A DNA stretch of 64,000 bases, taken from the NCBI GenBank assembly GCA_029961685.1, contig JARWKL010000001.1, forward strand, positions 29,958,295 to 30,022,294, written 5' to 3'. The notes beneath the pieces are model-generated. The model saw only the letters and a program-made list of their open reading frames with translations. It ran no database searches and was not told the origin of the DNA. The position numbers and the translations under genes were made by a program. This document shows, piece by piece, positions 53,061-64,000 of this stretch (position 1 is its first letter; each line of letters begins with the position of its first letter). The stretch comes from Aristolochia californica. Its lineage: Eukaryota > Streptophyta > Magnoliopsida > Piperales > Aristolochiaceae.

Positions 53061-56000
53061 ATGTTAAAGATGCAAATGACCAATAGATCCAAACCTTTTA
53101 AAGAGAATAACAAACGCTCATTAAATTCTCAATTGAACGTGCAGTGGGATATTTACCTGAGTCAAACAAGCCATGTTTTATCCATTTACAAAAAGTTGAC
53201 CTAAAAATCATAAATGATTGTAAAGTGATTTATCATGTGTAACGGGATAAATGTTTTTAAGAAATGACTTATGGATTGGGAGTCAACACTCAGTAAAAAA
53301 TCCCCCGCCTCCCCCTCTTCCCCATGATTGCAAAATCTGAGATATAACACAAAAAAGAGCTTACAACCCCTAAAAATTACAGACACTCTTTGAATTTATC
53401 TCTCTCTACATTTGTGCATTGTGCATTTCCATTTTAGATGTATACTTTTTTCTTAATTCAAAACTTTGAGTTTTCACTCTCCCTTCATCCCGTTAAAAAA
53501 AAGGCAAACAGATCAGAACACAATGAAAATTTAAGACTTTTTGTATTGGAAAAATTTAAAACAACAGCAAATGTAAGGAAAGAAAATTTATTCGCATACC
53601 GCAAATGAACATAAAATTTTTGTCATCCAAGTTTGGGCAATTCCACAAGTTCAACCCTAATAGCTTGAAATTTTATAAGAAAGAGATTTCTTCTACTCAT
53701 GTTTTTAAAAATGGATATGCATGTTTCAAACATGTTAAAGATGCAAATGACCTACGGATTCATACCTTTTAAAGAGAATAACAAACGATCATTAAACTCT
53801 CAAGTGAACGTGCGGTGGGATATTTACCTGAGACAAACAAGGCAATATTTTCCCCATTTACAAAAAGCTAACATAACATTCGTAGATGATTGTAAAGTGA
53901 AGTATCATGCGTAACGTGCTATATTGTTCATAAGAAATGACTTATGGATTGGGAGTCAACACTCAGTTAAAAATCCACCACCTGCCCCTTTTCCCGACGA
54001 TAGAAAAACCTACTAAATAAAAACTAAAAAGAGTTTACAATCCCTAAAAATTATAGAGACTCTTTGGAATTATCTCTCCCTACATTTGTGGATTGTGCAT
54101 TTCCATTTTCAATGTATAATTTTTTCTTAAATCAAAACTTTGAGTTTTCACTCTCCCTTCATCCTGTAAAAAAAAAGGCAAATAGATCACAAGAAATTGA
54201 AAATTTTAGAATTTATGTATGGAAAAAGTTTAAAAAAACAACAAATGTGAGTAAAAAAAGTTTATTCGCACACCATAAATGAACACAAAACTTTTGTTAT
54301 CCAAGTTTGGGAAATTCCACCAGTTCAACCCTAATAGCTTGGAATTTTATAAGAAAAAGATTTCTTCTAGTCATGTTTTAAAAATGGATATGCATGCTTG
54401 AAACATGTTAAAGATGCAAATGACCTATGGATCCATTCCTTTTAAACAGAATAACAAACGGTCATTAAATTCTCAAGTGAACATGCGTGGGATATTTACC
54501 GGAGTCATGCAAGCTATTATTTTGGCCATTTACAAAAAGTTGACCTATCATTCGTCGATGATTTTAAATTGATTTGTCATGTGTAATGCGTTATATTTTT
54601 TTTAGAAATGACTTATGGAATGGGAGCAACGCTCAGTTAGAAATCCACCATCTCCCCCTTTTCCAAATGAGTGCAAAACCTAATATATAAACTAAAAAGA
54701 GTTTACAATCCCTAAAAATTGCAGACACTCTTTGGACTTATCTCTCTCTACATTTGTGCATTATGCTTTTCAATTTCAGATGTATACTTTTTCCTTCAAA
54801 CAAAACTTTAAGTTTTCGCTTACCCTTCATCCTGTAAACAAAAAAGGGAAATAGATCACAATAAAATGAAAATTTTAGGGTTTATGTACGCAAAAAATTT
54901 AAAACAACAACAAATGTAAGTAAATAAAATTTATTCGGACACCACAAATGAACACAAAAGTTTAGGAAATTCCACTAGTTCAACCCTAATAGGTTGGAAT
55001 TTTAGAAGTAAGAGATTTATTCTACACATGTTTTAAAAATGGATATGCATGCATGAAACATGTTAAAGATGTAAATGACCAATGGATCTAAACCTGTTAA
55101 AGAGAATAACAAACGCTCATTAAATTCTCAGGTGAACGTGCGGTGGGATATTTACCCTAGTCAAACAAGCAATTATTTTGCTCAATTACAAAAAGCTGAC
55201 CTAATAATCATAAATGATTTTAAAGTGATTTATCATGTGTAACGTTTTTGTAAGAAATGACTTATGGATTGGGAGTCAACGCTCAGTTAAATATCTCCCC
55301 CCTCCCATTTTCCCGACGATTGTAAAACCAAATATATAAAAACTAAAAAGAGTTTACAATCCCTAAAAATTACAGACACTCTTTGGAATAATCTCTCTCT
55401 ACATTTTTGCATTGTGCATTTCCATTTTATATGTATAATTTATTCTTAAATAAAAACTATGAGTTTTCGCTCTCCCTTCATCCCGTTAACAAAAATGGCA
55501 AATAGATCACAACAAAATCAAAATTTTAGGGTTGATGAACAGAGAAAAATTTAAAACAACAACAAATGAAAGTAAATAAAATTTATTCGTACACCACAAA
55601 TGAACACAAAAGTTTTGTTATCTAAATTTGGGAAAATCCACTAGTGCAACCATAATAGCTTGGAATTTTAAAACAAAGAGATTTCTTCTACACATGTTTT
55701 AAAAATTGATATGCATGCTTGAAAGATGTTAATGATGTAAATGACTTATGGATCCAAACCTTTTTAAGAGAATAGCAAACGCTCATTAAATTCTCAAGTG
55801 AACGTGCGGCGGGATATTTACCGGAGTCAAACAAGCCATTATTTTTCCCATTTTGACAAAAAGCTTACCTAACAATCATAGATGATTTTTAAGTGATTTA
55901 TCATGCGTAACAAGCCATATTATTGTAAGAAATGACTTATGGATTGGGAGTCAACGCTCAGTTAAAAATCTGTAGCCTCCCCCTTTTCCCGACGATTGCA

Positions 56001-59000
56001 AAACCTAATATATAAAAACTAAAAAGAGTTTACAATCCCTAAATATTACAAACACTCGTTGGAATTATCTCTCCCCACATTTATGCATTGTGCATTTCCA
56101 TTTTAGAAGTATACTTGTTTCTTAAATCAAAACTTTGAGTTTTCGCTCTGTCTTTATCCCGTCAACAAAAAAGGCAAATAGATCTCAACAAAATGAAAAT
56201 TTTAGATTTTAAGTTTGGAAAAAAATTAAAATAAAAAAAATTTTAGTAAAGAAAATTTATTCACACACCACAAATCAACACAAAAGTTTTAATATCCAAG
56301 TTTTGGAAATTCCACTTGTTCAACCCTAATAGCTTGGAATTTTATAAGAAAAAGATTTCTTCTACACATGTTTTAAATATGGATATGCATGCTTGAAACA
56401 TGTTAAAGATGCATATAACCTAGGGATCCAAACCTTTTAAAGGGAATAACAAACGCTCATTAAATTCTCAAGTGAACGTGCAATGGGATATTTACCCGAG
56501 TCAAACAAGCTATTAGTTTTGCCATTTAGAAAAAGGTGACCTAACAATCATAGATGATTGTGAAGTGATTTATCATGCGTAATGGACTATATTTTTGTAA
56601 AAAATTACTTATGGATTGGTAGTCAACCCTCAGTTAAAAATCCCCCTCCTCCCCCTTTTCCCAACGTTTGCAAAACCTAATATATAAAAACTAAAAAAAG
56701 CTTACAATCACTAAAAAATACAGACACTCTTAGGAATTGTCTCTTTCTACAATTGTGCATTGTGAATTTCCATTTTAGATGTATACTTTTTTCTTAAATC
56801 AAAACTTTGACTTTTCGCTCTCCCTTCATCCCGTTAAAAAAAAAGGCAAACAGATCACAGCAAAATGAAAATTTTAGGGTTTATGAATGCAAAAAATTTA
56901 AAACAACAACAAATGTACGTAATGAAAATTTATTCGCGCACGAAAAATGAACACAAAAGTTTTGTTATCCAAGTTTGGAAAATTCCTCTAGTTCAACTCT
57001 AATAGCTTGGAATTTTATAAGAAAGATATTTCTTCTACACATGTTTTAAAAATGGATATGCATGCTTGAAACATGTTAAAGATGCAAATGGCCTACGGAT
57101 CCAAATCTTTTATAGAGATAACATACGCATCGGTGGGATATTTACCCGAGTCAAACAAGCCATTATTTTGCCCATTTAAAAAATGCTGACCTAACAATCA
57201 TAGATGATTGTAAAGTGATTTATCATGCATAACGGACAATATTTTGGTAAGAAATAACTTATGGATTGGGTGTCAACGCTCAGTTAAAATTCCCCCGCCT
57301 CCCCTTTTCCCTACGATTGCAAAACCCAATATCTAAAAACATAAAAGAGTTTACAATCCCTAAAAATTACTGACACTCTTTGGAATTCTCTCTCTCTACC
57401 TTTGTGCATTTTACATTTCCATTTTAGATGTGTACTTTTTTGTTAAATGAAAACTTTGAGTTTTCGCTCTCCCTTCATCCCGTATATAAAAAAGGCAAAT
57501 AGATCACAACAAAATAAAAATTTTAGAGTTTATGTATGGAAAAAATTTAAAGTAACATAAAATGCAAGTAAAGAAATTTCTTTTCCACACCACAAATGAA
57601 CAAAAAAGTTTTGTTATCCAAGTTAGGGAAAATTCACTGGTTCAACCTTAATAGCTCAAAATTTTAAAAGAAAGATATTTCTTCTACACATGTTTTAAAA
57701 AGGGATCTGCATGCTTGAAACATGTTAAAGATGCAAATGATCTATGGATCCAAAACTTTTAAAGTGAATAACAAACGCTGATTAAATTCTCAAGTGAACG
57801 TTCAGTGGGATATTTACCCGAGTCAAACAAGTCATTATTTTGCCCAATTTCAAAAAACTGACCTAGCTATCATAGATGATTGTAAAGTGATTTATCATGC
57901 ATAACTGGCTATATTTTTCTAAGAAATGACTTATGGATTGGGAGTCAACGCTTAGTTAAAAATCTCCATCATGCCCCTTTTCCTTACGATTGCAAAACCT
58001 AATATATAAATACTAAAAAGAGGTTACAATCCCTAAAAATTACTAACACTATTTGGAATTATCTCTCTCTACATTTTTACCTTGTCCACTTCTATTTTAG
58101 ATGTATACTTTTTTCTTAAATCAAAACTTTGAGTTTTCTCTCTCCCTTCATCCCAGAAACAAAAAAGGAAAATAAATCACAAAAAATGAAAATTTTAGAG
58201 TTTATGTATAAAAAAAATTTAAAACAACAATAAATGTTAGTAAAGAAAATTTATTCGCACATCACAAATGAGCACAAAAGTTTTGTAATCCAAGTTTGGG
58301 AAATTCCACTTGTTCAACCCTAATTGCTTGGAATTTTATAAGAAAGTGATTTTTTCTACACTTGTTTTAAAAATACATATTCATGCTTGAAACATGTTAA
58401 AGATTCAAATGACCTATGGATCCAAACCTTTTAAAGAGAATAAAAAACGTTGATAAAATCCTCAAGTGAATGTGTGGTGGGATATTTACCCGAGTCAAAC
58501 AAGCCATTATTTTACCCATTTACAAAAACCTGATGTAACAATCGTAGATGATTGTAAAGTGATTTATCATACATAACAAGCTATATTTTTGTAAGAAATG
58601 ACTTATGGATTGGGAGTCAACGCTCAGTTAAATATTAACTGCCTCCCCTTTTCCCGACGATAGCTAAACCTAGTATATAAAAACAAAAAAGAGTTTACAA
58701 TCCCCAAAAATTACAGACACACTTTGGAATTATCTCTCTCCACATTTGTGCATTGTGCACTTCCATTTTAGATGTATACTTTTTTCTTAAATCAAAAATT
58801 TGAGTTTTCGCTATCCCTTCATCCCGTAAAAGAAAAAGACAAATTGAACACAACAAAATGAAAATTTTAGATTTTATGTATGGAAAAAATTTAAAACAAC
58901 CACAAATGTAAGTAAAGAAAATTTATTCGTGTACCGCAAACGAACACAAATGTTTTGTCATCAAAGTTTGGGAAATTAAGCTTGGAATTTTATAAGGAAG

Positions 59001-62000
59001 AGATTTCTTTTACACAAGTTTTTAAAATGGATATGCATGCTTGAAACATGTTAAAGATGAAAATGACCTATGGATCCAAACCTTTTAAAGAGAATAACAA
59101 ACGCTCATTAAATTCTCAAGTGAACATGTGGTGGGATATATACCAGAGTCAAACAGGCCATTATTTTTCCCATTTACTTAAAGGTGACCTAGTAATCATA
59201 GATGATTGTAAAGTGATTTATCATGCTTAATTGGCTATATTTTTATAAGAAATGACTTATGGATTGCGAGCCAACGCTCAGTTAAACCGCCCTGCCTCCC
59301 CCTTTACCCAACGATTGCAAAACCTAATATGTAAAAACAAAAAAGAGTTTACAATCTCAAAAAATTATAGACATTCGTTGGAATTCTCTCTCTCTACCAT
59401 TTTAGACGTATAATTTTTTCCTAAATCAAAACTTTGAGTTTTCGCTCTCCTTTCATCCCATAAACAAAAAAGGCAAATAGATCGCAACAAAATGAAAATT
59501 TGACAGTTTATGTATGGAAAAAATTTAAAACAACAACAAATGTAAGAAAATAAAATTTATTAGCACACCACAAATGAACACAAAAGTTTTGTTTTCCAAG
59601 TTTGGGAAATTCCACTAGTTCAACAGTAATAGCTTGAAATTTTATAAGAAAGAGATTTGTTCTACACAGGTCTTAAAAATGGATATGCATGCTTGAAACA
59701 TGTAAAAGATGCAAATGACCTATGGATCCAAACCCTTTAAAGAGAATAACTAACACTCTTTAAATTCTCAAGTGAACGTGTGGTCGGATATTTACCTAAG
59801 TCAAACAAGCCATTATTTTGCCCATTTACAAAAAGCTGATGTAACAATCGTAGATCATTGTAAAGTGATTTATCATGGGTAACAAGCTATATTTTTTTAA
59901 AAAATGACTTATGGATTGGGAGTCAATGGTCAGTGAAATATCACCCGCCTCCCCTTTGCCCGACGATTGTAAAACCTAATAAATAAGAACTAAAAAGAGT
60001 TTACAATCCGTAAAAATTACAGAAACTCTTTTAAATTATCTCTCTCTACATTTGTGCATTGTGCATTTCGTTTTTAGATGTATACATTTTTCTTAAATCA
60101 AAACATTGAGTTTTCTCTCTACCTTCATCCCGTTAAAAAAAAGGCAAATAGGTCACAACAAATTGAAAATTTTAGAGTTTATGTATGGAAAAAAAATTAA
60201 AACTACAACAAATGCAAGTAAAGAAACATTATTCGCATACCGCAAACTAATACAAAATTTTTGTCATCCAATTTTGGGCAATTCCATTTGTTCAACCCTA
60301 ATAGCTTGGAATTTTATAAGGGAGAGACTTCCTCTACTCATGTTTTCAAAATGGATAGCATGCATGAAACATGTTAAAGATGCAAATGACATATGGATCC
60401 ATACCTTTTAATGAGAACAACAAACGCCCTTTAAATTCTCAAGTGAACGTGCGGTGGGATATTTACACTTGTCAAAGAAGCCATTATTTTGCCCATTTAC
60501 AAAAAGCTGGCCTAAAATTCGTAGATGATTGTAAAGTGATTTATCATGCGGAACGGGCTATATTTTAGTAACAAACTACTTATGGAATGGGAGTCAACGC
60601 TCAGTTAAAAATCCACTACCTGCCCCTTTTCCCGATGATTACAAAACCTAATATCTAAAATCTAAAAAGAGTTTTCAATCCCAAAAAATTACTGACACTC
60701 TTTGGAATTATCTATCTCTACATTTGTGCACTGTGCATTTCCATTTTAGATGTATACTTTTTTCTTAAATCAAAACTTCGAGTTTTCGCTCTCCCTTCAT
60801 CCCGTAAACAAATAAGGCAAATAGATCACAACAAAATGAAAATTTTAGATTTTATTTATGGAAAAAATTTATAACAACAACAAATGTAAGTAAAAAAAAA
60901 TTATTCGCACACCACAAATGAACACAAAAGTTTTGTTATCCAAGTTTTGGAAATTCCACTAGTTGAACCCTTATAGCTTGAAATTTTATAAGAAAGAGAT
61001 ATTTTCTACACATGTTTTAAAAATGGATATGCAGGCTTGAAACATGATAAAGATGCAAACGACCTATGGATCCAAACCTTTTAAAGAGAATAAAAAACGC
61101 TCATTAAATTCTCAAGTGAACGTGTGGTGGGATATTTACCGGAGTCAAACAAGCCATTATTTTGCCCATTTACAAAATGCTGACCTAACAATAATAGATG
61201 ATTGTAAATTGATTTATAATGTGTAACAGGCTATATTTATTTAAGAAATGACTTATGGATTGGGAGTCATCGCTCAGTTAAATATCCCACGCCTCCCCCT
61301 TTTCCCGACTATTGCAAAACCTAATATATAGAAATTAAAAAGAGTTTACAATCCATAAAAATTACTGACACTCTTTGGAATTATCTCTCTCTACATTTGT
61401 GCATTGTGCATTTTCATTTTAGATGTATACTTTTTTATTAAATCAAAAAATTTAGTTTTCGCTCTCCCTCCATCATGTAAACAAAAAAGACAAATAGATC
61501 ACAACAAAATAAAAATTTTAGTGTTTTTGTATGGAAAAATTTTTAAAAACAACGAATGTAAGTAAAGAAAATTTATTCGCACACCACAAATAAACACAAA
61601 TGATTTGTTATCCAAGTTTGGGAAATTGCCCTAGTTCAACCTTAATAGCTTGGAATATTATAAAAAAGACATTTCTTCTACTCATGTTACAAAAATCGAT
61701 ATGCATGCATGAAACATGTTTAAGATGCAAAGGACCTATGGATCCTAACCTTTTAAAGAGAATAACAAACGCTGATTAAATTCTCAAGTGAACGTTGAGT
61801 GGGATATTTACCCGAGTCAAACAAGCCATTATTTTGCTCATTTAAAAAAAAGCTGACCTAACAATCGTAGATGATTGTAAATTGATTTATCACGCGTAAC
61901 GGGCTATATTTTTGTAAGAAATGACTTATGGATTTGGAGTCAATGCTCAGTTAAATATCCCCCGCCTCCCCCTTTTCCTGACAATTGCAAAACCAAATAT

Positions 62001-64000
62001 ATAAAAGCTTAAAAAATTTTACAATCCCTAAAAATTACTGACACTCTTAGAAATTGTATCTCTTTACATTTTTGCATTGTCCATTACCATTTTAGATGTA
62101 TACTTTTTTCTCATAAAAAAACTTTGAGTTTTCGCTCCCCCTTCATCTCGTAAACAAAAAAGGCATATAGAACACTGGAAAAAGAAAATTTTAGAGTTTA
62201 TGTGTGCAAAAAATTTAAAACAATAACAATTGAAAGTAAAAAAAAATTATTCTCATACGTCAAATGAACACAAAAGGTTTGTCATCCAAGTTTGGGAAAT
62301 TGCACTAGTTCAACCCTAATAGCTTGGAATTTTATAAGAAAGAGATATCTTTTACACATATTTTAAAAGTGGATATGCATGCTTGAAACATGTTAAAGAC
62401 GCAAATGACCTATGGATCCACACCTTTTAAAAGAGAATAACAAATGCTCATTAAATTCTCAAATGAAGGTGCGGTGGGATATTTACCCGAGTCAAACAAG
62501 CCATTATTTTAGCCTTTCACATAAGGCTGACCTAACAATCGTAGATGATTGTAAAGTGATTTATCATGCGTAAAGGGAAATATTTTGGTAAGAAATGACT
62601 TATGGATTAGGAGTCAACGCTCATTTAAAAAACCCCGGCTTCCCCCTTTTCCTGACGATTGCAAAACCTAATATAAAAATACTAAAAGGAGTTTACAATC
62701 CCTAAAAATAACACACACTCGTTGGAATTCTCTCCCTCTTCATTTGTGCATTGTACATTTCCAATTTAGACTTATACGTTTTTCCTAAATCAAAACTTTG
62801 ATTTTTCACTCTTCCTTCATCCCATAAAAAAAAAAAAGGCAAATAGATCACAACAAAATGAAAATTCTAGAGTTTATGGATGGCAAAAATTTAAAACAAC
62901 AACAAATGTAAGAAAATAAAATTTATTCACACACCACAAATGAACACAAAAGATTTATTATCCAAGTTTGGGAAATTCGACTAGTTCAACCCTTATAGCT
63001 TGGAATTTTATAAGAAAGAGATTTCTTCTACACATGTTTTAAAAATGGATAAGCATGCTTGAAACATGTTAAGATGCAAATGACCTATGGGTCCAAACCT
63101 TTTAAAGAGAAGAAAAAACGCTCATCAAAATTCTCTAGTGAACGTACGGTGGGATATTTACCCGTGTAAAACTTGCCATTATTTTCCCCATTTTCCAAAA
63201 GTTGACCTAACTATCATAGATGATTGTAAAAGTGATTTATCATACATAACGGGCTATATTTTTTGGAATGGGAGTCAAAGCTCAGTTAAAAATCCCCGCC
63301 TCTGCCTTTTCACGATGATTGCAAAACCTAATATATAAAAACTAAAAAGAGTTTACAATCCCTAAAAATTAATGACACTCTTTGGAATTATCTCTCTCTA
63401 CATTTGTGCATTGTGCATTTCCATTTTAGAGATATACTTTTTTCTTAAATCAAAACTTTGAGTTTTCTCTCTCCCTCCATCCCATAAAGAAAAAAGGCAA
63501 ATAGATCACAACAAAATAAAAATTTTAGAGTTTATGTATGGGAAAAAATTAAAATAAAAAAAAAATGTAACTAAAGAAAATTTTTTCGCACACCACAAAT
63601 GCACACAAAAGTTTTGTTATCTAAGTATGGGAAATTTCACTAGTTCGCCCATATTAGCTTGGAATTTTGTAAGAAAACAATTTCTTCTACACATGTTTTA
63701 AAAAGGGATATGCATGCTTGAAGCTAGTGGAAGATGCAAATGACCTATGGATCCAAACCTTTTAAAGAGAAGTACAAATGCTTATCAAAATTCTCAAGTG
63801 AACGTGCGGTCGTATATTTACCCGAGTCAAACAAGTCATTATTTTGCCCATTTTCAAAAAGCTGACCTAACTATCATAGATGATTGTAAAGTGATTTATC
63901 ATGCGTAACTGGCTATATTTTTGCATGAAATGACTTAAGGATTGGGGGTCAACGCTCAGTTAAAAATCCCCCTCCTCCCCCTTTTCCATAAAATTGCAAA
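53061..64000 (+). repeat. Monomers M83-M99, array continues past the window
   Basis: Anchors are at 53061, 53732, 54405, 55060, 55726, 56400, 57073, 57722, 58394, 59048, 59700, 60371, 61044, 61716, 62390, 63066 and 63725 (the last altered to GCTAGTGG). Small deletions lie near 54965 (about 17 bp), 57130 (about 21 bp), 58979 (about 19 bp), 59398 (about 20 bp) and 63262 (about 14 bp). M84 and M94 share CCACCTGCCCC or CTACCTGCCCC and a CATACC variant. Several units here share TTAAATATC in place of TTAAAAATC. Confidence 0.93.

Larger units (their letters stand above)
1..64000 (+). repeat. Satellite DNA array, about 672-bp monomer, about 99 head-to-tail copies
   Basis: The same ordered series of motifs recurs every 665-678 bp through the whole window: AACATGTTAAAGATG, CTATGGATCCAAACC, the C-rich tract, TATATAAAA, GTGCATTGTGCATT, AGTTCAACCC and ATGCATGC. 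Every copy reads in the same direction and nothing unrelated to the monomer was found between copies. Base 1 falls about 34 bp before an anchor and base 64000 lies inside M99, so both ends are open. Most copies carry one BamHI (GGATCC), one NsiI (ATGCAT) and one SphI (GCATGC) site, so partial digestion should give a ladder of about 672 bp. The monomer family is not one I can name. Confidence 0.98.

Noticed and set aside
1..64000. CRISPR array
   Set aside because: The repeated unit is about 672 bp with no short repeat/unique spacer alternation; all of the unit is repeated.
1..64000. Tandem LTR or transposon array
   Set aside because: I saw no terminal repeats, target-site duplications, polypurine tract or primer-binding site, and no reverse transcriptase, integrase or transposase frame in any monomer.
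1..64000. CENP-B box
   Set aside because: I looked for the TTCG-N4-A-N2-CGGG core on both strands of the consensus, especially around CCCGACGATTG and ATCCCGTAAAC, and found no match.
1..64000. rDNA or tRNA gene cluster
   Set aside because: The unit is AT-rich with no rRNA-like conserved blocks and no cloverleaf. The B-box-like GTTCAACCC is isolated and its spacing to the A-like motif is too short.

Overview
This window is one uninterrupted satellite DNA array. From base 1 to base 64000 it consists of head-to-tail copies of a single AT-rich monomer of about 672 bp, all in the same orientation. I count 99 monomers or monomer remnants. They are called M1-M99 here and positioned by an anchor, the A of the ATG in the conserved motif AACATGTTAAAGATG. 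The array starts before base 1 and runs past base 64000. I found no protein-coding gene, RNA gene, transposon, CRISPR array or other non-satellite sequence. Long tandem satellites of this kind are typical of eukaryotic heterochromatin (pericentromeric, subtelomeric or knob-like). A large-genome plant is a reasonable guess from monomer length and AT-richness, but the sequence does not identify the organism.

Each monomer runs in this order from the anchor. First comes a 183-bp stretch that is an open 60-codon frame in about a quarter of copies, with a small perfect palindrome (ACAATCATAGATGATTGT) near its end. A C-rich tract follows (about +242 to +262, G-runs on the minus strand), then a TATA-like TATATAAAA (about +280), a CT-rich stretch with GTGCATTGTGCATT, a T-run, a long A-rich stretch, and finally TTGGGAAATTCC / AGTTCAACCC / ATGCATGC before the next anchor. 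Most spacings are 665-678 bp. By eye, copies differ from the consensus at roughly 5-12% of positions, so the array is not freshly homogenised.

Layout: 1-4.0 kb holds ordinary monomers plus a monomer-sized near-duplicate pair. 4.0-14.3 kb holds a six-monomer block (M7-M12) followed by a related block (M13-M22). 14.3-17.7 kb is a heavily rearranged zone with truncated and fused monomers, a 141-bp tandem duplication and a 28-bp out-of-place patch. 17.7-22.4 kb repeats the M13-M22 order about 8.1-9.0 kb downstream. 22.4-35.5 kb is mostly regular, with local multimers and one 210-bp deletion. 35.5-40.2 kb is a three-monomer higher-order repeat with a 146-bp stretch identical between two copies. 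40.2-45.4 kb has several deletions and a micro-inverted duplication that forms a hairpin. 45.4-52.1 kb contains a dimer-type duplication. 52.1-53.1 kb is a fused, truncated pair, and 53.1-64 kb is mostly regular.

The short open frames on both strands are by-products of the repeat and are not annotated as genes. The value of the window lies in the history of the array: nested multi-monomer duplications of different sizes, deletions at short internal direct repeats, a gene-conversion-like tract and a template-switch-like inversion.
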